Shown in pieces: positions 34,858-42,870 of a DNA stretch of 64,000 nucleotides; position 1 is the stretch's first letter, and each line of letters starts with the position of its first letter. Both the position numbers and the translations under genes were made by a program. The notes beneath the pieces were generated by a model that saw only the letters and a list, made by a program, of their open reading frames with translations, did no database searches and was not told the DNA's origin. Source of the DNA: Lachnospiraceae bacterium (lineage in GTDB: Bacteria > Bacillota > Clostridia > Lachnospirales > Lachnospiraceae); assembly GCA_015057555.1 (NCBI GenBank), contig SVEC01000014.1:1-64000 (forward strand), in the 5' to 3' direction.

Positions 34858-34991
34858 AGCAACGCGCTATGCCTTGCCCATGCACGCATGGGCAAGTATC
34901 GCCGCAGTCGCTGTATACAGATAAGAAAAAGCATATGCAAACAAGTAAACTTGTGCATATGCTTTTTCCTATCTGTGCATAGCTCGTTGCT
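34858..34991. repeat. Multi-hairpin intergenic element, copy C
   Basis: The outer arms AGCAACGCGCTATGC (34858-34872) and GCATAGCTCGTTGCT (34977-34991) pair with one mismatch. Inside are CTTGCCCATG/CATGGGCAAG and a long ACAGATA.GAAAAAGCATATGCA hairpin ending in a T-run on both strands. It lies between the 6S-like RNA and the glyA promoter. On the minus strand the T-run hairpin could end the 6S-like transcript. It shares ordered blocks with 15391-15526. Confidence 0.6.
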
Positions 34992-34999
34992 TATGCTTT

Positions 35000-35190
35000 A
35001 TATCCGAAATGCCGTTTCCTGAATTTTGACTCCTAGCATTGCTAGGTGGGTGACCGCACACAAGCTTCTGCCTTCCACTGCAAAGGAGGCCTGACATCCA
35101 CTTGTAGATATAGGAATCCCTTTTAAAGATTTGTAGGTTCAAAATATCAGGTCATATCGGACATCCCAGACATATAACCAATCACTTAAT
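35000..35190 (-). ncRNA. ssrS: Probable 6S RNA
   Basis: The minus-strand sequence folds into a long rod. The ends TCCGA/TCGGA, CCTGA/TCAGG and ATTTTGA/TCAAAAT pair; a central open region follows with TTTGAACCTACA and GGTCACCCACCTAGC; and AGGCCTCCTTTGCAGTGG/CCACTGCAAAGGAGGC-type sequence lies toward the apex. This rod with a large central bubble, and the GTGCGGTCACCCACC stretch, match my memory of clostridial 6S RNAs, which mimic an open promoter and bind sigma-A RNA polymerase. A consensus promoter lies upstream. The exact ends are estimates; identification is by structure and recall, not by a covariance search. Confidence 0.7.
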
Positions 35191-35201
35191 TAAGTGATTT
35201 A

Positions 35202-35230
35202 ATTATATAATATTTATATGTTTTTTTCAA
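35202..35230 (-). promoter_or_regulatory. Promoter of the 6S-like RNA
   Basis: TTGAAA (35225-35230) and TATAAT (35202-35207) are 17 bp apart on the minus strand. The predicted start (about 35195) lies in an 18-bp palindrome, ATCACTTAATTAAGTGAT (35180-35198 region), that could be an operator. The rest of the stretch up to 35385 is AT-rich 5' sequence of the next gene, with no ORF. Confidence 0.65.
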
Positions 35231-35385
35231 TAATTTTATTCAAGATTCTGCTGACATTTTATAGAAAATACAATCCTATTTTTATACATTTTTCATATAA
35301 ACAATTGTAGGTATAGCCATTTCAAGCTTTATATGATATTCTATTGTAGATTGAAATATTTTACAATTATACGAGGTAATAAATT

Positions 35386-36609
35386 ATGAAGAAAAACTGT
35401 ATCGTAGCTCAGTCAGGTGGTCCTACTGTAGCCATCAACGCTTCCCTTGCAGGAGTTATTGATGGTGTGATTAATAGCCAAACATTTGATAAAATTTATG
35501 GGGCTGTACACGGCATTCAGGGTGTATTAAGAAATAACTTCCTTGACCTATCAGATAGTTCTGATGAATTCATCAAAAAGCTTTCTTATTCCCCAGCTAT
35601 GTACCTTGGCTCATGTAGATTTAAGCTTCCTGATTTATCTGCTGACAAAGCTACCTACGAAACAATATTTAAAACCTTTGAGGAAATGAATATAGGCGCA
35701 TTCTTCTACATAGGTGGCAATGATTCTATGGACACGGTAGACAAGCTTTCCAAATATGCCAAAGAGATAGGCAGTGATATCCTCATAGCAGGAATCCCTA
35801 AGACTATAGACAATGATTTGGTAGTAACAGACCACACTCCTGGCTTTGGTTCAGCAGCAAAATACATTGCTACCTCAATGAGAGAAATGGCTTACGATAC
35901 ATATATTTATGATATACAGAGTGTTCTTATAGTAGAGATTATGGGACGAGATGCTGGATGGCTCACAGCAGCTTCTGCCCTTGCTCGTACAGAGTTTAGC
36001 CAGGCACCTCACCTTATATACTTGCCAGAAACTAGCTTTGACGAGGAGCAGTTTATAGAAGATATTAAAGCATTACTTCCAGTTAAGAAGAATGTTATTG
36101 TAGCAGTTTCTGAGGGTATTCACGACGCAGAGGGCAACTATGTTTCAGCTACTAGCGCAGTAGCAGACAAGTTCGGACACGCTCAGCTAAGCGGAACGGG
36201 TAAATACTTAGAGAATCTTGTAAGCACAAAACTAGGTGTCAAGGTTCGTTCTGTAGAGATAAATGTACTCCAGAGAAGTGCAGCACATATGGCTTCTAAG
36301 ACAGATTTAGATGAAGCCTTCCAGTTAGGAAAAATGGCTGTTAAATTTGTAGAGGATGGTCATAGTGAATTTATGACAATTCTCACTAGAACAAGTGACA
36401 AACCATATAGCTACCAGATTTCTCACTCTCCTGTTATCCACATTGCTAATCAGGCAAAATCAGTACCTAGAGAATGGATTAACCAGGCTGGCAATGATGT
36501 AACAGTGGATATGCTTACTTATCTTAAGCCTTTAGTTACTGGGGAAATTGAGCTTTGCTACGAAGACGGTATACCATTCTATCCAAACATAAAGCATTTA
36601 ACATCATAA
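35386..36609 (+). CDS. pfp: Phosphofructokinase, PPi-dependent signature
   Basis: PFK-A family enzyme of 407 aa phosphorylating fructose 6-phosphate. Where ATP enzymes have GGDGS and PGTIDND, this one has GGNDS and PKTIDND (IPKTIDNDLVVTDHT). The Asp in the first motif and the Lys in the second are known markers for pyrophosphate as phosphoryl donor. Further motifs are AQSGGPTVAIN near the N-terminus and MGRDAGWLTAASAL. It could work in both glycolytic directions and save ATP. A plus-strand single gene with ACGAGG before the ATG; a two-way terminator follows directly. Confidence 0.88.
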   Translation: MKKNCIVAQSGGPTVAINASLAGVIDGVINSQTFDKIYGAVHGIQGVLRNNFLDLSDSSDEFIKKLSYSPAMYLGSCRFKLPDLSADKATYETIFKTFEEMNIGAFFYIGGNDSMDTVDKLSKYAKEIGSDILIAGIPKTIDNDLVVTDHTPGFGSAAKYIATSMREMAYDTYIYDIQSVLIVEIMGRDAGWLTAASALARTEFSQAPHLIYLPETSFDEEQFIEDIKALLPVKKNVIVAVSEGIHDAEGNYVSATSAVADKFGHAQLSGTGKYLENLVSTKLGVKVRSVEINVLQRSAAHMASKTDLDEAFQLGKMAVKFVEDGHSEFMTILTRTSDKPYSYQISHSPVIHIANQAKSVPREWINQAGNDVTVDMLTYLKPLVTGEIELCYEDGIPFYPNIKHLTS

Positions 36610-36611
36610 CA

Positions 36612-36647
36612 AAATAAAAACCATGGAAAACTCCATGGTTTTTATTT
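36612..36647. terminator. Two-way terminator between pfp and pilin gene
   Basis: AAATAAAAACCATGG and CCATGGTTTTTATTT form a 15-bp stem with a 6-nt loop. The T-run in either direction serves the convergent pfp and pilin-like genes. Confidence 0.85.
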
Positions 36648-37264
36648 TACTGTATTCTAGATGAAGATATAAAATTTGTTCCATCCTCTATAAATTTGTA
36701 TTCATTATCCTCATAGTGTATCAAGCATCCGTAGTTATAATACTCAAGCAGAAGAACTTTTCCATTAGGTCCATAGGCTATTATCACCCCTGGACAATCC
36801 CTGTACTGTGAAGCGAACTGACCACAGTTCATACCTATAATATTAGTCCTGCTTCCTGTAAAATTGAAGAACTTATAGTTATGATTACTAGAAGACGATA
36901 AATTCTCCAATATCTCCTTAGACACTATATAATTAGAATATTCTGAGTCTGTATCACTATACAGAGTTCCCGTCTGAGTCTCAGCAAGAATCCAATTTGT
37001 AACCAAACCTACAGCTATAGTATTGCCATTAGAGTCTACAAAAGTGTTGTTGTAGACCACCGGTGCATCCTCACCAGCTTTTGTAGCCAATGCCGCCTCC
37101 GTTGCATTAACAATAATCCTAGCTTCATCTGTGGCACGGGACGCTCTCGCCTTGTCAATATATCTAATCAACGCAGGAGCTATGGCACCAACCAAAACAG
37201 CCATAATAGCTATAACTATTATGAGCTCCACCAATGAAAATCCTTTATTATTTGCTTTTCCCAT
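36647..37264 (-). CDS. Type IV pilin/pseudopilin-like protein, orphan
   Basis: The 205-aa protein has a class III signal: short basic leader MGKANNKG then FSLVELIIVIAIMAVLVGAIAPALIRYI with Glu5 of the mature helix. Prepilin peptidase would cut after the Gly and methylate Phe. The C-terminal domain (about 60-205) has two Cys (MNCGQF, RDCPGV) and a third in NYGCLIHYED, allowing a disulfide. No prepilin peptidase, PilB or PilC gene is in the window, so assembly genes must be elsewhere or it is a stand-alone pseudopilin. Gene lies alone, with a terminator after it. Confidence 0.82.
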   Translation of the reverse strand: MGKANNKGFSLVELIIVIAIMAVLVGAIAPALIRYIDKARASRATDEARIIVNATEAALATKAGEDAPVVYNNTFVDSNGNTIAVGLVTNWILAETQTGTLYSDTDSEYSNYIVSKEILENLSSSSNHNYKFFNFTGSRTNIIGMNCGQFASQYRDCPGVIIAYGPNGKVLLLEYYNYGCLIHYEDNEYKFIEDGTNFISSSRIQ

Positions 37265-37370
37265 AAACGCACCTCTCTTCTTGCGTCCCCCCCTGTTTAC
37301 ATATTAAACATATATTCAAATAAAATCAATACAAATTTCAACATTTTTATACATTTTAACACAAATAAAA

Positions 37371-37398
37371 AACCTTCTGCAAATCATTGCAGAAGGTT
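37371..37398 (-). terminator. Terminator of the LCP gene
   Basis: AACCTTCTGCAA and TTGCAGAAGGTT form a 12-bp stem with loop ATCA, followed on the minus strand by TTTTATTTGTG. It is 7 bp after the gene stop. Confidence 0.85.
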
Positions 37399-37404
37399 TA
37401 TAAA

Positions 37405-38499
37405 TTATTGTTGATTCAAAAGTGCTTCAACATCTATTTCCTGAGGCCATATACCTGTTTCCGTTTGAATTTTTATACTTATATTCTGTACTGACTGTGT
37501 TGGCATATAGTTTTTAGTTCCAAATAAAAACTCATGAAGGGCAGCAACATTTGTATTCAAATCTGCTGGAACAAGTATGGATCCCTTTGTACCATGATCA
37601 TAAGGCATATACGCCATAGGGAAGCCAACTGTTGGTCCCATCTGATATTCCAAAAGGCCCTTAGCCAAAGCTAACATCTCATCCTTGGAGATACTTGTAC
37701 AAACATTAGGAAATACATCATCAATAATGTTTTCTAAGGTTTCCATATCAGCAGTCTTTGCCTTTTGAAGCATCTTGTTAAGCACGTCCCTTTGTCTTTC
37801 TGTTCTTGTTATATCACCCTGATCAGTGCTTCTAATTCTAGCATAGCCAGTTGCCTGTGTACCATTGAGAAGTAAATCTCCTGTTTCAAACACTCCCTCA
37901 GAATAAATACCAGTAATATTAATCTGCTCTGTTATACATGCATTAAGCATTAAAAGTTCATTATCCTCTACGTGAATTTGTATTCCACCTAAATGGTCTA
38001 TTGTCTTGATAAGAGCCAAGAAATTCACAGTAACAAAGTCAGTAATCTCTAAATCCAAATTTGCATTCAATGTATTGATAGCAAGCTCAGGACCACCATA
38101 AGAGTAAGCCGCATTAACCTTTGCTGTAAGCCCGCTTCCATCAGCTATCTCCAAAATAGTATCTCGGTATATAGATACTATTTTAACCTCATAGGTCTCC
38201 TCATTGATACTGGCAATCATAATTGTATCGCTACGATTACCTTCCTTCATAGAATCTGTGCTTCTTGAGTCTATACCGAACAGTGCAATAGTTTTATAAC
38301 CCTTCTGGTCATCATTGGCACCTTCATTTTTTACTATGTTCTCTTCCTTTATTTCCTCATACTGTATAGCATTTAGCTTTTCATTGGCCCAAAAGACACC
38401 GTAGCTCACTATCATAAGTGCTAACACAAGTATCTCTACAACTAATGCTATACCCCACTTAACGTTAGGATTCTTCTTTTTCTTCTTTTTATCGCTCAT
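37405..38499 (-). CDS. LytR-CpsA-Psr (LCP) family protein
   Basis: LCP enzymes transfer lipid-linked teichoic acids or polysaccharides to peptidoglycan. The 364-aa protein has a Lys-rich cytoplasmic N-terminus, one membrane helix (about 18-38) and an external LCP domain (about 70-300). That domain has IALFGIDSRS, NRSDTIMIASI, VSIYRDTILEI and ATGYARIRSTDQGDITRTERQRDVL, including the conserved Arg residues that bind the pyrophosphate. The ATG at 38499 has GGAAGG at the right distance, so earlier Met codons were rejected. It may attach the polymer made by the 41-54 kb cluster. Confidence 0.92.
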   Translation of the reverse strand: MSDKKKKKKNPNVKWGIALVVEILVLALMIVSYGVFWANEKLNAIQYEEIKEENIVKNEGANDDQKGYKTIALFGIDSRSTDSMKEGNRSDTIMIASINEETYEVKIVSIYRDTILEIADGSGLTAKVNAAYSYGGPELAINTLNANLDLEITDFVTVNFLALIKTIDHLGGIQIHVEDNELLMLNACITEQINITGIYSEGVFETGDLLLNGTQATGYARIRSTDQGDITRTERQRDVLNKMLQKAKTADMETLENIIDDVFPNVCTSISKDEMLALAKGLLEYQMGPTVGFPMAYMPYDHGTKGSILVPADLNTNVAALHEFLFGTKNYMPTQSVQNISIKIQTETGIWPQEIDVEALLNQQ

Positions 38500-38668
38500 A
38501 TCTAACCTTCCATTCATATGCATTATCTATATATCATTGTAAGTAACTTCATATTTCATACTGGTATATAATACCCTATTCGACCAAAAATTACAACCTA
38601 TATTTACTTTTTGCGTAACATTTGCGTAACAATTATTATTTCAAGCAGTTTTTGTTATTTTACACACA

Positions 38669-38697
38669 TTGTAAAACACCGATAACTATGTTATATT
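38669..38697 (+). promoter_or_regulatory. Promoter of the plus-strand glycan pair
   Basis: TTGTAA (38669-38674) and TATATT (38692-38697) are separated by 17 bp, about 30 bp before the ATG at 38728. A direct repeat, TTGCGTAACA(a/t)T, lies just upstream near 38611-38632 and might be a regulator site. Confidence 0.55.
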
Positions 38698-38727
38698 AAT
38701 TGTGTATGCAAATTTGGGAGATAACTT

Positions 38728-39489
38728 ATGAACACAAACTATAAAACGTCAATTAAAGATACGGATAAAATCTATGATTTGGTAGTAATTATGCCTGCTT
38801 ACAACGAAGCTGAGCACATTACAGAAAATCTATTAGAAGCAGCCCGTTTAATCCATTCCTTTCAAGACGATTTTTCTATAATTGCCGTAAACGACGGAAG
38901 CTCGGATGCAACAGAAGAAAGAATCATAGATGCATCATCTAAAAGCCCTCATATAGAATACATTTCATATTCAAAAAATAAGGGCAAGGGTGGAGCCATA
39001 AAAGAAGGGGTTAAACTTGCAAATGGCAAGTATATAGCTTTTTTGGATTCAGATTTAGAGTTAGCACCTACTATGCTTAAGGAATTTTTATCTAATTTAA
39101 AAAACAAAAATGCTCAAATCGCAATTGGTTCTAAACTCCACAAGGATTCTAAGCTTCACTATCCATTAACCAGAAGAATAATGAGTTTAGGATACTACTT
39201 TATGTTAAAGCTTATGTTCAAACTAGATATAAAAGATACACAAACTGGCATTAAGCTTTTTGAGCAGGATGTAATAAAACCTATCTGTGATAACCTTATT
39301 ACTACTGGTTTTGCATTTGATATAGAAATATTGGCAACTGCCAGCAAGCAAGGACATAAAATAATCGAGATGCCCATTACACTGAATTACAGTAGAGATG
39401 ACAGAGAAAAATCTCGTATAAGCTTTAAAACTATTACTAATGTATTCAAAGATACTATACGTATAAAGAAACATATTAGAAGTATTTAG
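38728..39489 (+). CDS. Family 2 glycosyltransferase, DPM1-like
   Basis: The 253-aa transferase has a GT-A fold with VVIMPAYNEAEHI near residue 20, VNDGSSDATEE, KGKGGAIKEGVKLANGKYIAFLDSDLEL containing the metal-binding DxD, and DTQTGIKLF. It has no C-terminal membrane helices, so it is a soluble or peripheral polyprenyl-phosphate sugar synthase (dolichyl-phosphate mannose synthase type). It is followed 17 bp later by a UDP-sugar pyrophosphorylase, with which it forms a short plus-strand operon. Confidence 0.88.
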   Translation: MNTNYKTSIKDTDKIYDLVVIMPAYNEAEHITENLLEAARLIHSFQDDFSIIAVNDGSSDATEERIIDASSKSPHIEYISYSKNKGKGGAIKEGVKLANGKYIAFLDSDLELAPTMLKEFLSNLKNKNAQIAIGSKLHKDSKLHYPLTRRIMSLGYYFMLKLMFKLDIKDTQTGIKLFEQDVIKPICDNLITTGFAFDIEILATASKQGHKIIEMPITLNYSRDDREKSRISFKTITNVFKDTIRIKKHIRSI

Positions 39490-39506
39490 TTACTAACGAG
39501 GGGATT

Positions 39507-40730
39507 ATGAATACAAAAAAAATATTAGATACGCTGAAATTATATAAACAAGAACATCTTCTGCAGTATGAAGAATCTCTAACAGAAGCCGAAATCAAGA
39601 ATTTGTGCACTCAGATAAATAATGTAGATTGGAATTTCCTTGATTCATTAAACAAACCTAAGGGAGCCAACAAATCTATTATTCAGCCTATAGACGCCCT
39701 TTCTATAAAGGATATCCGACGATTTGAGGACACTTACAGGTCTACTGGCTTAAACGCCATCAAAGAAGGTAAGCTTTGTCTTCTCCTTTTAGCTGGTGGT
39801 CAAGGTACAAGACTGGGACATGATAAACCCAAGGGGTGTTTCAATATGGGAATCACCAAGGAAATGTCTATATTTAGCCTACTTATGGAGAATACTTTAA
39901 AAGTTGTAAAGGAAGCAGACACTTGGATTCATCTTTATATTATGACCAGCGACATTAACTATGATGACACAACCAGCTTTTTTGAAGAACATAATTATTT
40001 TGGATATAACCCGGAATATATTCACTTCTTCGTTCAGGAGCTTAATCCTTCAACTGACCTTAATGGTAAAGTTCTCATGGTTTCTCCTTGTTCACTGTCC
40101 TTGTCACCTAACGGCAACGGTGGTTGGTTCAGCTCTATGAATAAGGCAGGTCTACTTACTGAGATATTTAACAGTCCTATAGAATGGATTAATGTATATG
40201 CAGTTGATAATGTATTGCAGGGCATTGCAGATCCATTATTTTTAGGAGCAACTATCGAATCAGGTAAAATGTGTGGTTCTAAGGTTGTAAGAAAGGCCTT
40301 TCCTGAAGAAAAGGTAGGAGCAATATGTAAAGAAAATGGAAAGCCACATATTATAGAATATTATGAATTGTCTGCGGATATGAGATATCAAAAGAATGAG
40401 GATGGTTCTTTGGCTTACGGCTTTGGTGTAACACTTAACTATTTGTTTCCAATCAGCAGACTTAAAGAAACCTTGGATTACAAAATGCCTCTTCATGTGG
40501 TAAAAAAGGTTGTACCATATATAGACGAGAACAAGAACCTAATTAATCCTACCGAACCTAATGGGTTTAAATTTGAAACCTTAGCACTAGACCTTATCCA
40601 TGAGATGGATGATTGTCTGGTTTTTGAGGTTGAAAGAGAAAAGGAATTTGCCCCAGTTAAGAATAAATCCGGAGTGGATTCTATAGACACAGCAAGAGAG
40701 TTGCTAAAAAAGAATGGATATGAGCTATAA
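39507..40730 (+). CDS. UDP-sugar pyrophosphorylase, UAP1-like
   Basis: The 407-aa protein belongs to the UDPGP family common in eukaryotes (UDP-GlcNAc/UDP-sugar pyrophosphorylases) and not to the bacterial GalU or GlmU families. Motifs are LLAGGQGTRLGHDKPKG, the nucleotide-binding loop, LYIMTSDINYD and the substrate region NVYAVDNVLQGIADPLFLG. It forms a UDP-sugar from UTP and a sugar 1-phosphate; GlcNAc-1-P or a hexose-1-P is likely but not decided. The product may feed the glycosyltransferase encoded 17 bp upstream. The stop codon is inside a two-way terminator. Confidence 0.88.
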   Translation: MNTKKILDTLKLYKQEHLLQYEESLTEAEIKNLCTQINNVDWNFLDSLNKPKGANKSIIQPIDALSIKDIRRFEDTYRSTGLNAIKEGKLCLLLLAGGQGTRLGHDKPKGCFNMGITKEMSIFSLLMENTLKVVKEADTWIHLYIMTSDINYDDTTSFFEEHNYFGYNPEYIHFFVQELNPSTDLNGKVLMVSPCSLSLSPNGNGGWFSSMNKAGLLTEIFNSPIEWINVYAVDNVLQGIADPLFLGATIESGKMCGSKVVRKAFPEEKVGAICKENGKPHIIEYYELSADMRYQKNEDGSLAYGFGVTLNYLFPISRLKETLDYKMPLHVVKKVVPYIDENKNLINPTEPNGFKFETLALDLIHEMDDCLVFEVEREKEFAPVKNKSGVDSIDTARELLKKNGYEL

Positions 40731-40745
40731 GCTCATATCCATTCT
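40711..40745. terminator. Two-way terminator overlapping a stop codon
   Basis: AGAATGGATATGAGCT and AGCTCATATCCATTCT form a perfect 16-bp stem with a 3-nt loop, flanked by AAAAA on the left and TTTTAAT on the right. It includes the final codons of the plus-strand UAP1-like gene and serves the convergent rfbA. Confidence 0.85.
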
Positions 40746-40763
40746 TTTAATATTTGATAGTTT

Positions 40764-41633
40764 TTATAAACCATTTGCCACATCTACCAAGTACTGTCCA
40801 TAGGCAGTCTTCATAAGTGGCTCTGCAAGCTTAAGAAGCTGCTCCTTATCAATAAAGCCTCTCTTATAAGCTATCTCCTCGATACATGAGATATAAAGTC
40901 CCTGTCTCTTCTGGAAAGCTGCCACGAAATCAGCTGCATCAAGAAGCATATCATGGTTACCAGTATCAAGCCAAGCAAAGCCTCTACCAAGAGTCTCAAC
41001 CATAAGCGTTCCTCTTCTAAGGTACTCATTATTAATGCTTGTTATCTCTATCTCGCCTCTGGCTGATGGCTTAACATTCTTAGCTATCTCCACAACATCA
41101 TTGTCATAGAAGTAAAGCCCAGGCACTGCATAATTTGACTTTGGATTTTCAGGCTTCTCCTCGATGGAAAGCGCCTTACCATTCTCGTCAAACTCTACTA
41201 CACCGTACTCTCTTGGATCCTTTACATAGTATCCAAAGATTGTAGCACCCTTATCTCTGGACGCTGCATTCCTAAGAACCTTAGAAAAGCTCTGTCCATA
41301 GAAGATGTTATCTCCTAATACAAGGGCAACACTGTCGTCACCGATAAATTCCTCACCTATGATAAATGCATCTGCAAGTCCTCTAGGCACCTCCTGAACT
41401 GCATAAGAAAACTTCATGCCAAGCTGCTCACCTGTTCCAAAAAGCTCCTCGAAGGCAGGTAAATCTCTAGGTGTTGATATAATTAATACTTCTCTAATTC
41501 CCGCTAACATCAAGGTTGAAAGCGGGTAATAAATCATAGGCTTGTCATATACAGGCATAATCTGCTTTGAAACCGCTTTGGTCAAAGGATATAATCTTGT
41601 GCCTGAACCACCTGCAAGAATAATTCCCTTCAT
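40764..41633 (-). CDS. rfbA: Glucose-1-phosphate thymidylyltransferase
   Basis: First step of the dTDP-sugar pathway: glucose 1-phosphate plus dTTP gives dTDP-glucose. The 289-aa length is standard. Motifs are [41 protein letters not shown] and [11 protein letters not shown] with the metal-binding Asp. It follows rfbB with a 12-bp gap. The rest of the dTDP-rhamnose pathway (rfbC, rfbD) is not in the window, so the end sugar is unknown. Confidence 0.96.
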   Translation of the reverse strand: MKGIILAGGSGTRLYPLTKAVSKQIMPVYDKPMIYYPLSTLMLAGIREVLIISTPRDLPAFEELFGTGEQLGMKFSYAVQEVPRGLADAFIIGEEFIGDDSVALVLGDNIFYGQSFSKVLRNAASRDKGATIFGYYVKDPREYGVVEFDENGKALSIEEKPENPKSNYAVPGLYFYDNDVVEIAKNVKPSARGEIEITSINNEYLRRGTLMVETLGRGFAWLDTGNHDMLLDAADFVAAFQKRQGLYISCIEEIAYKRGFIDKEQLLKLAEPLMKTAYGQYLVDVANGL

Positions 41634-41645
41634 TTTTATCTCCTT

Positions 41646-42725
41646 TTATGAATACATGTCGTTGTAGTATTTCTGATAGTCTCCACTGGTTACGTTCTTC
41701 ATCCACTCCTCGTTCTCGAAGAACCAAGCGATAGTCTTCTTGATACCCTCAGCAAACATAGTCTCTGGATACCAGCCTACCTCTGCCTTAATCTTATCTG
41801 GAGCGATAGCGTATCTTCTGTCATGACCCTTTCTATCCTCTACATAAGTGATTAAATCACGAGTTACAAGTGCCTTTCTTGGATCTCCTTCCGGAAGCAT
41901 CTCCTGAAGTGTGTCTATAATAATGTGAATAATCTCAATATTCTGCTTCTCGTTGTGACCACCGATATTATAAGTCTCAAATAACTTACCCTGCTCCTGA
42001 ACCATATCGATTCCCTTAGCGTGATCCTCTACATAGAGCCAGTCACGAACGTTCTTACCATCACCATATACAGGAAGCTTCTTGCCCTGAAGAGCATTAT
42101 TAATAATAAGTGGAATAAGCTTTTCCGGGAACTGATAAGGACCATAGTTGTTACTGCAGTTAGTAATATTTGCAGGGAACTTGTATGTGTCCATATATGC
42201 CTTTACCAGCATATCACTTGATGCCTTACTAGCTGAGTATGGGCTATGAGGATCATATGGTGTAGTCTCATAGAAGTAAGCATTTGGATCATCTGGAAGT
42301 GAACCGTATACCTCGTCAGTTGATACGTGAAGGAACTTCTTTCCCTCCTTAAATGTACCATCTGGAAGCTCCCAAGCCGCCTTAGCACAGTTAAGCATAA
42401 CTGCTGTACCTAAAACATTAGTCTGTACAAATACCTCTGGGTTACGAATACTTCTATCTACGTGTGACTCCGCTGCAAAATGAACAACTCTATCGATATC
42501 GTTCTCCGCAAAAATCTTTGCTATTGCATCCTTGTCACAGATATCTGCCTTAACAAAAGTATAGTTGTCTCTATTCTCAACATCCTTTAAGTTCTCAAGA
42601 TTACCTGCGTAGGTTAAAACGTCTACATTAATAATTCTAATTTCATCACCGTACTTCTTAAACATGTAGTGAATGTAATTTGAGCCGATAAAGCCTGCTC
42701 CACCTGTTACTAAATATGTTCTCAT
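41646..42725 (-). CDS. rfbB: dTDP-glucose 4,6-dehydratase
   Basis: The extended SDR enzyme of 359 aa converts dTDP-glucose to dTDP-4-keto-6-deoxyglucose. Motifs are VTGGAGFIGSNYIHY (NAD binding), HFAAESHVDRSI, HVSTDEVYGSL and YSASKASSD with the catalytic Tyr and Lys. The ATG at 42725 has AAGGAGG upstream; a frame reaching 42830 would cross the promoter and was rejected. First gene of the rfbB-rfbA operon, with a consensus promoter at 42760-42788. Confidence 0.96.
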   Translation of the reverse strand: MRTYLVTGGAGFIGSNYIHYMFKKYGDEIRIINVDVLTYAGNLENLKDVENRDNYTFVKADICDKDAIAKIFAENDIDRVVHFAAESHVDRSIRNPEVFVQTNVLGTAVMLNCAKAAWELPDGTFKEGKKFLHVSTDEVYGSLPDDPNAYFYETTPYDPHSPYSASKASSDMLVKAYMDTYKFPANITNCSNNYGPYQFPEKLIPLIINNALQGKKLPVYGDGKNVRDWLYVEDHAKGIDMVQEQGKLFETYNIGGHNEKQNIEIIHIIIDTLQEMLPEGDPRKALVTRDLITYVEDRKGHDRRYAIAPDKIKAEVGWYPETMFAEGIKKTIAWFFENEEWMKNVTSGDYQKYYNDMYS

Positions 42726-42759
42726 ATTTTTCCTCCTTAATGATTGCATACATAGGGTT

Positions 42760-42788
42760 ATTATAATATTATTTTGTATTTTTGACAA
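42760..42788 (-). promoter_or_regulatory. rfbBA promoter
   Basis: TTGTCA (42783-42788) and TATAAT (42760-42765) are separated by 17 bp on the minus strand, about 35 bp before the rfbB ATG. It directly follows the terminator of the long envelope operon. Confidence 0.75.
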
Positions 42789-42822
42789 TACCTGTCTTAT
42801 AATATACACGATGACAAAAAAC

Positions 42823-42861
42823 AAAAGCAACCTGATATATTTTTCACATCAGATTGCTTTT
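42823..42861 (-). terminator. Terminator at the end of the envelope polymer operon
   Basis: AAAAGCAACCTGAT pairs with ATCAGATTGCTTTT (one mismatch) around an 11-nt loop, followed on the minus strand by GTTTTTTG. It lies 10 bp after the stop of the glycosyltransferase gene, which suggests that a long transcript ends here. Confidence 0.8.
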
Positions 42862-42870
42862 ATTATTCAT

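Noticed and set aside
34730-34924. Plus-strand 64-codon frame over the glyA promoter
   Set aside because: It overlaps a consensus minus-strand promoter and an inverted-repeat element and has no start signal.
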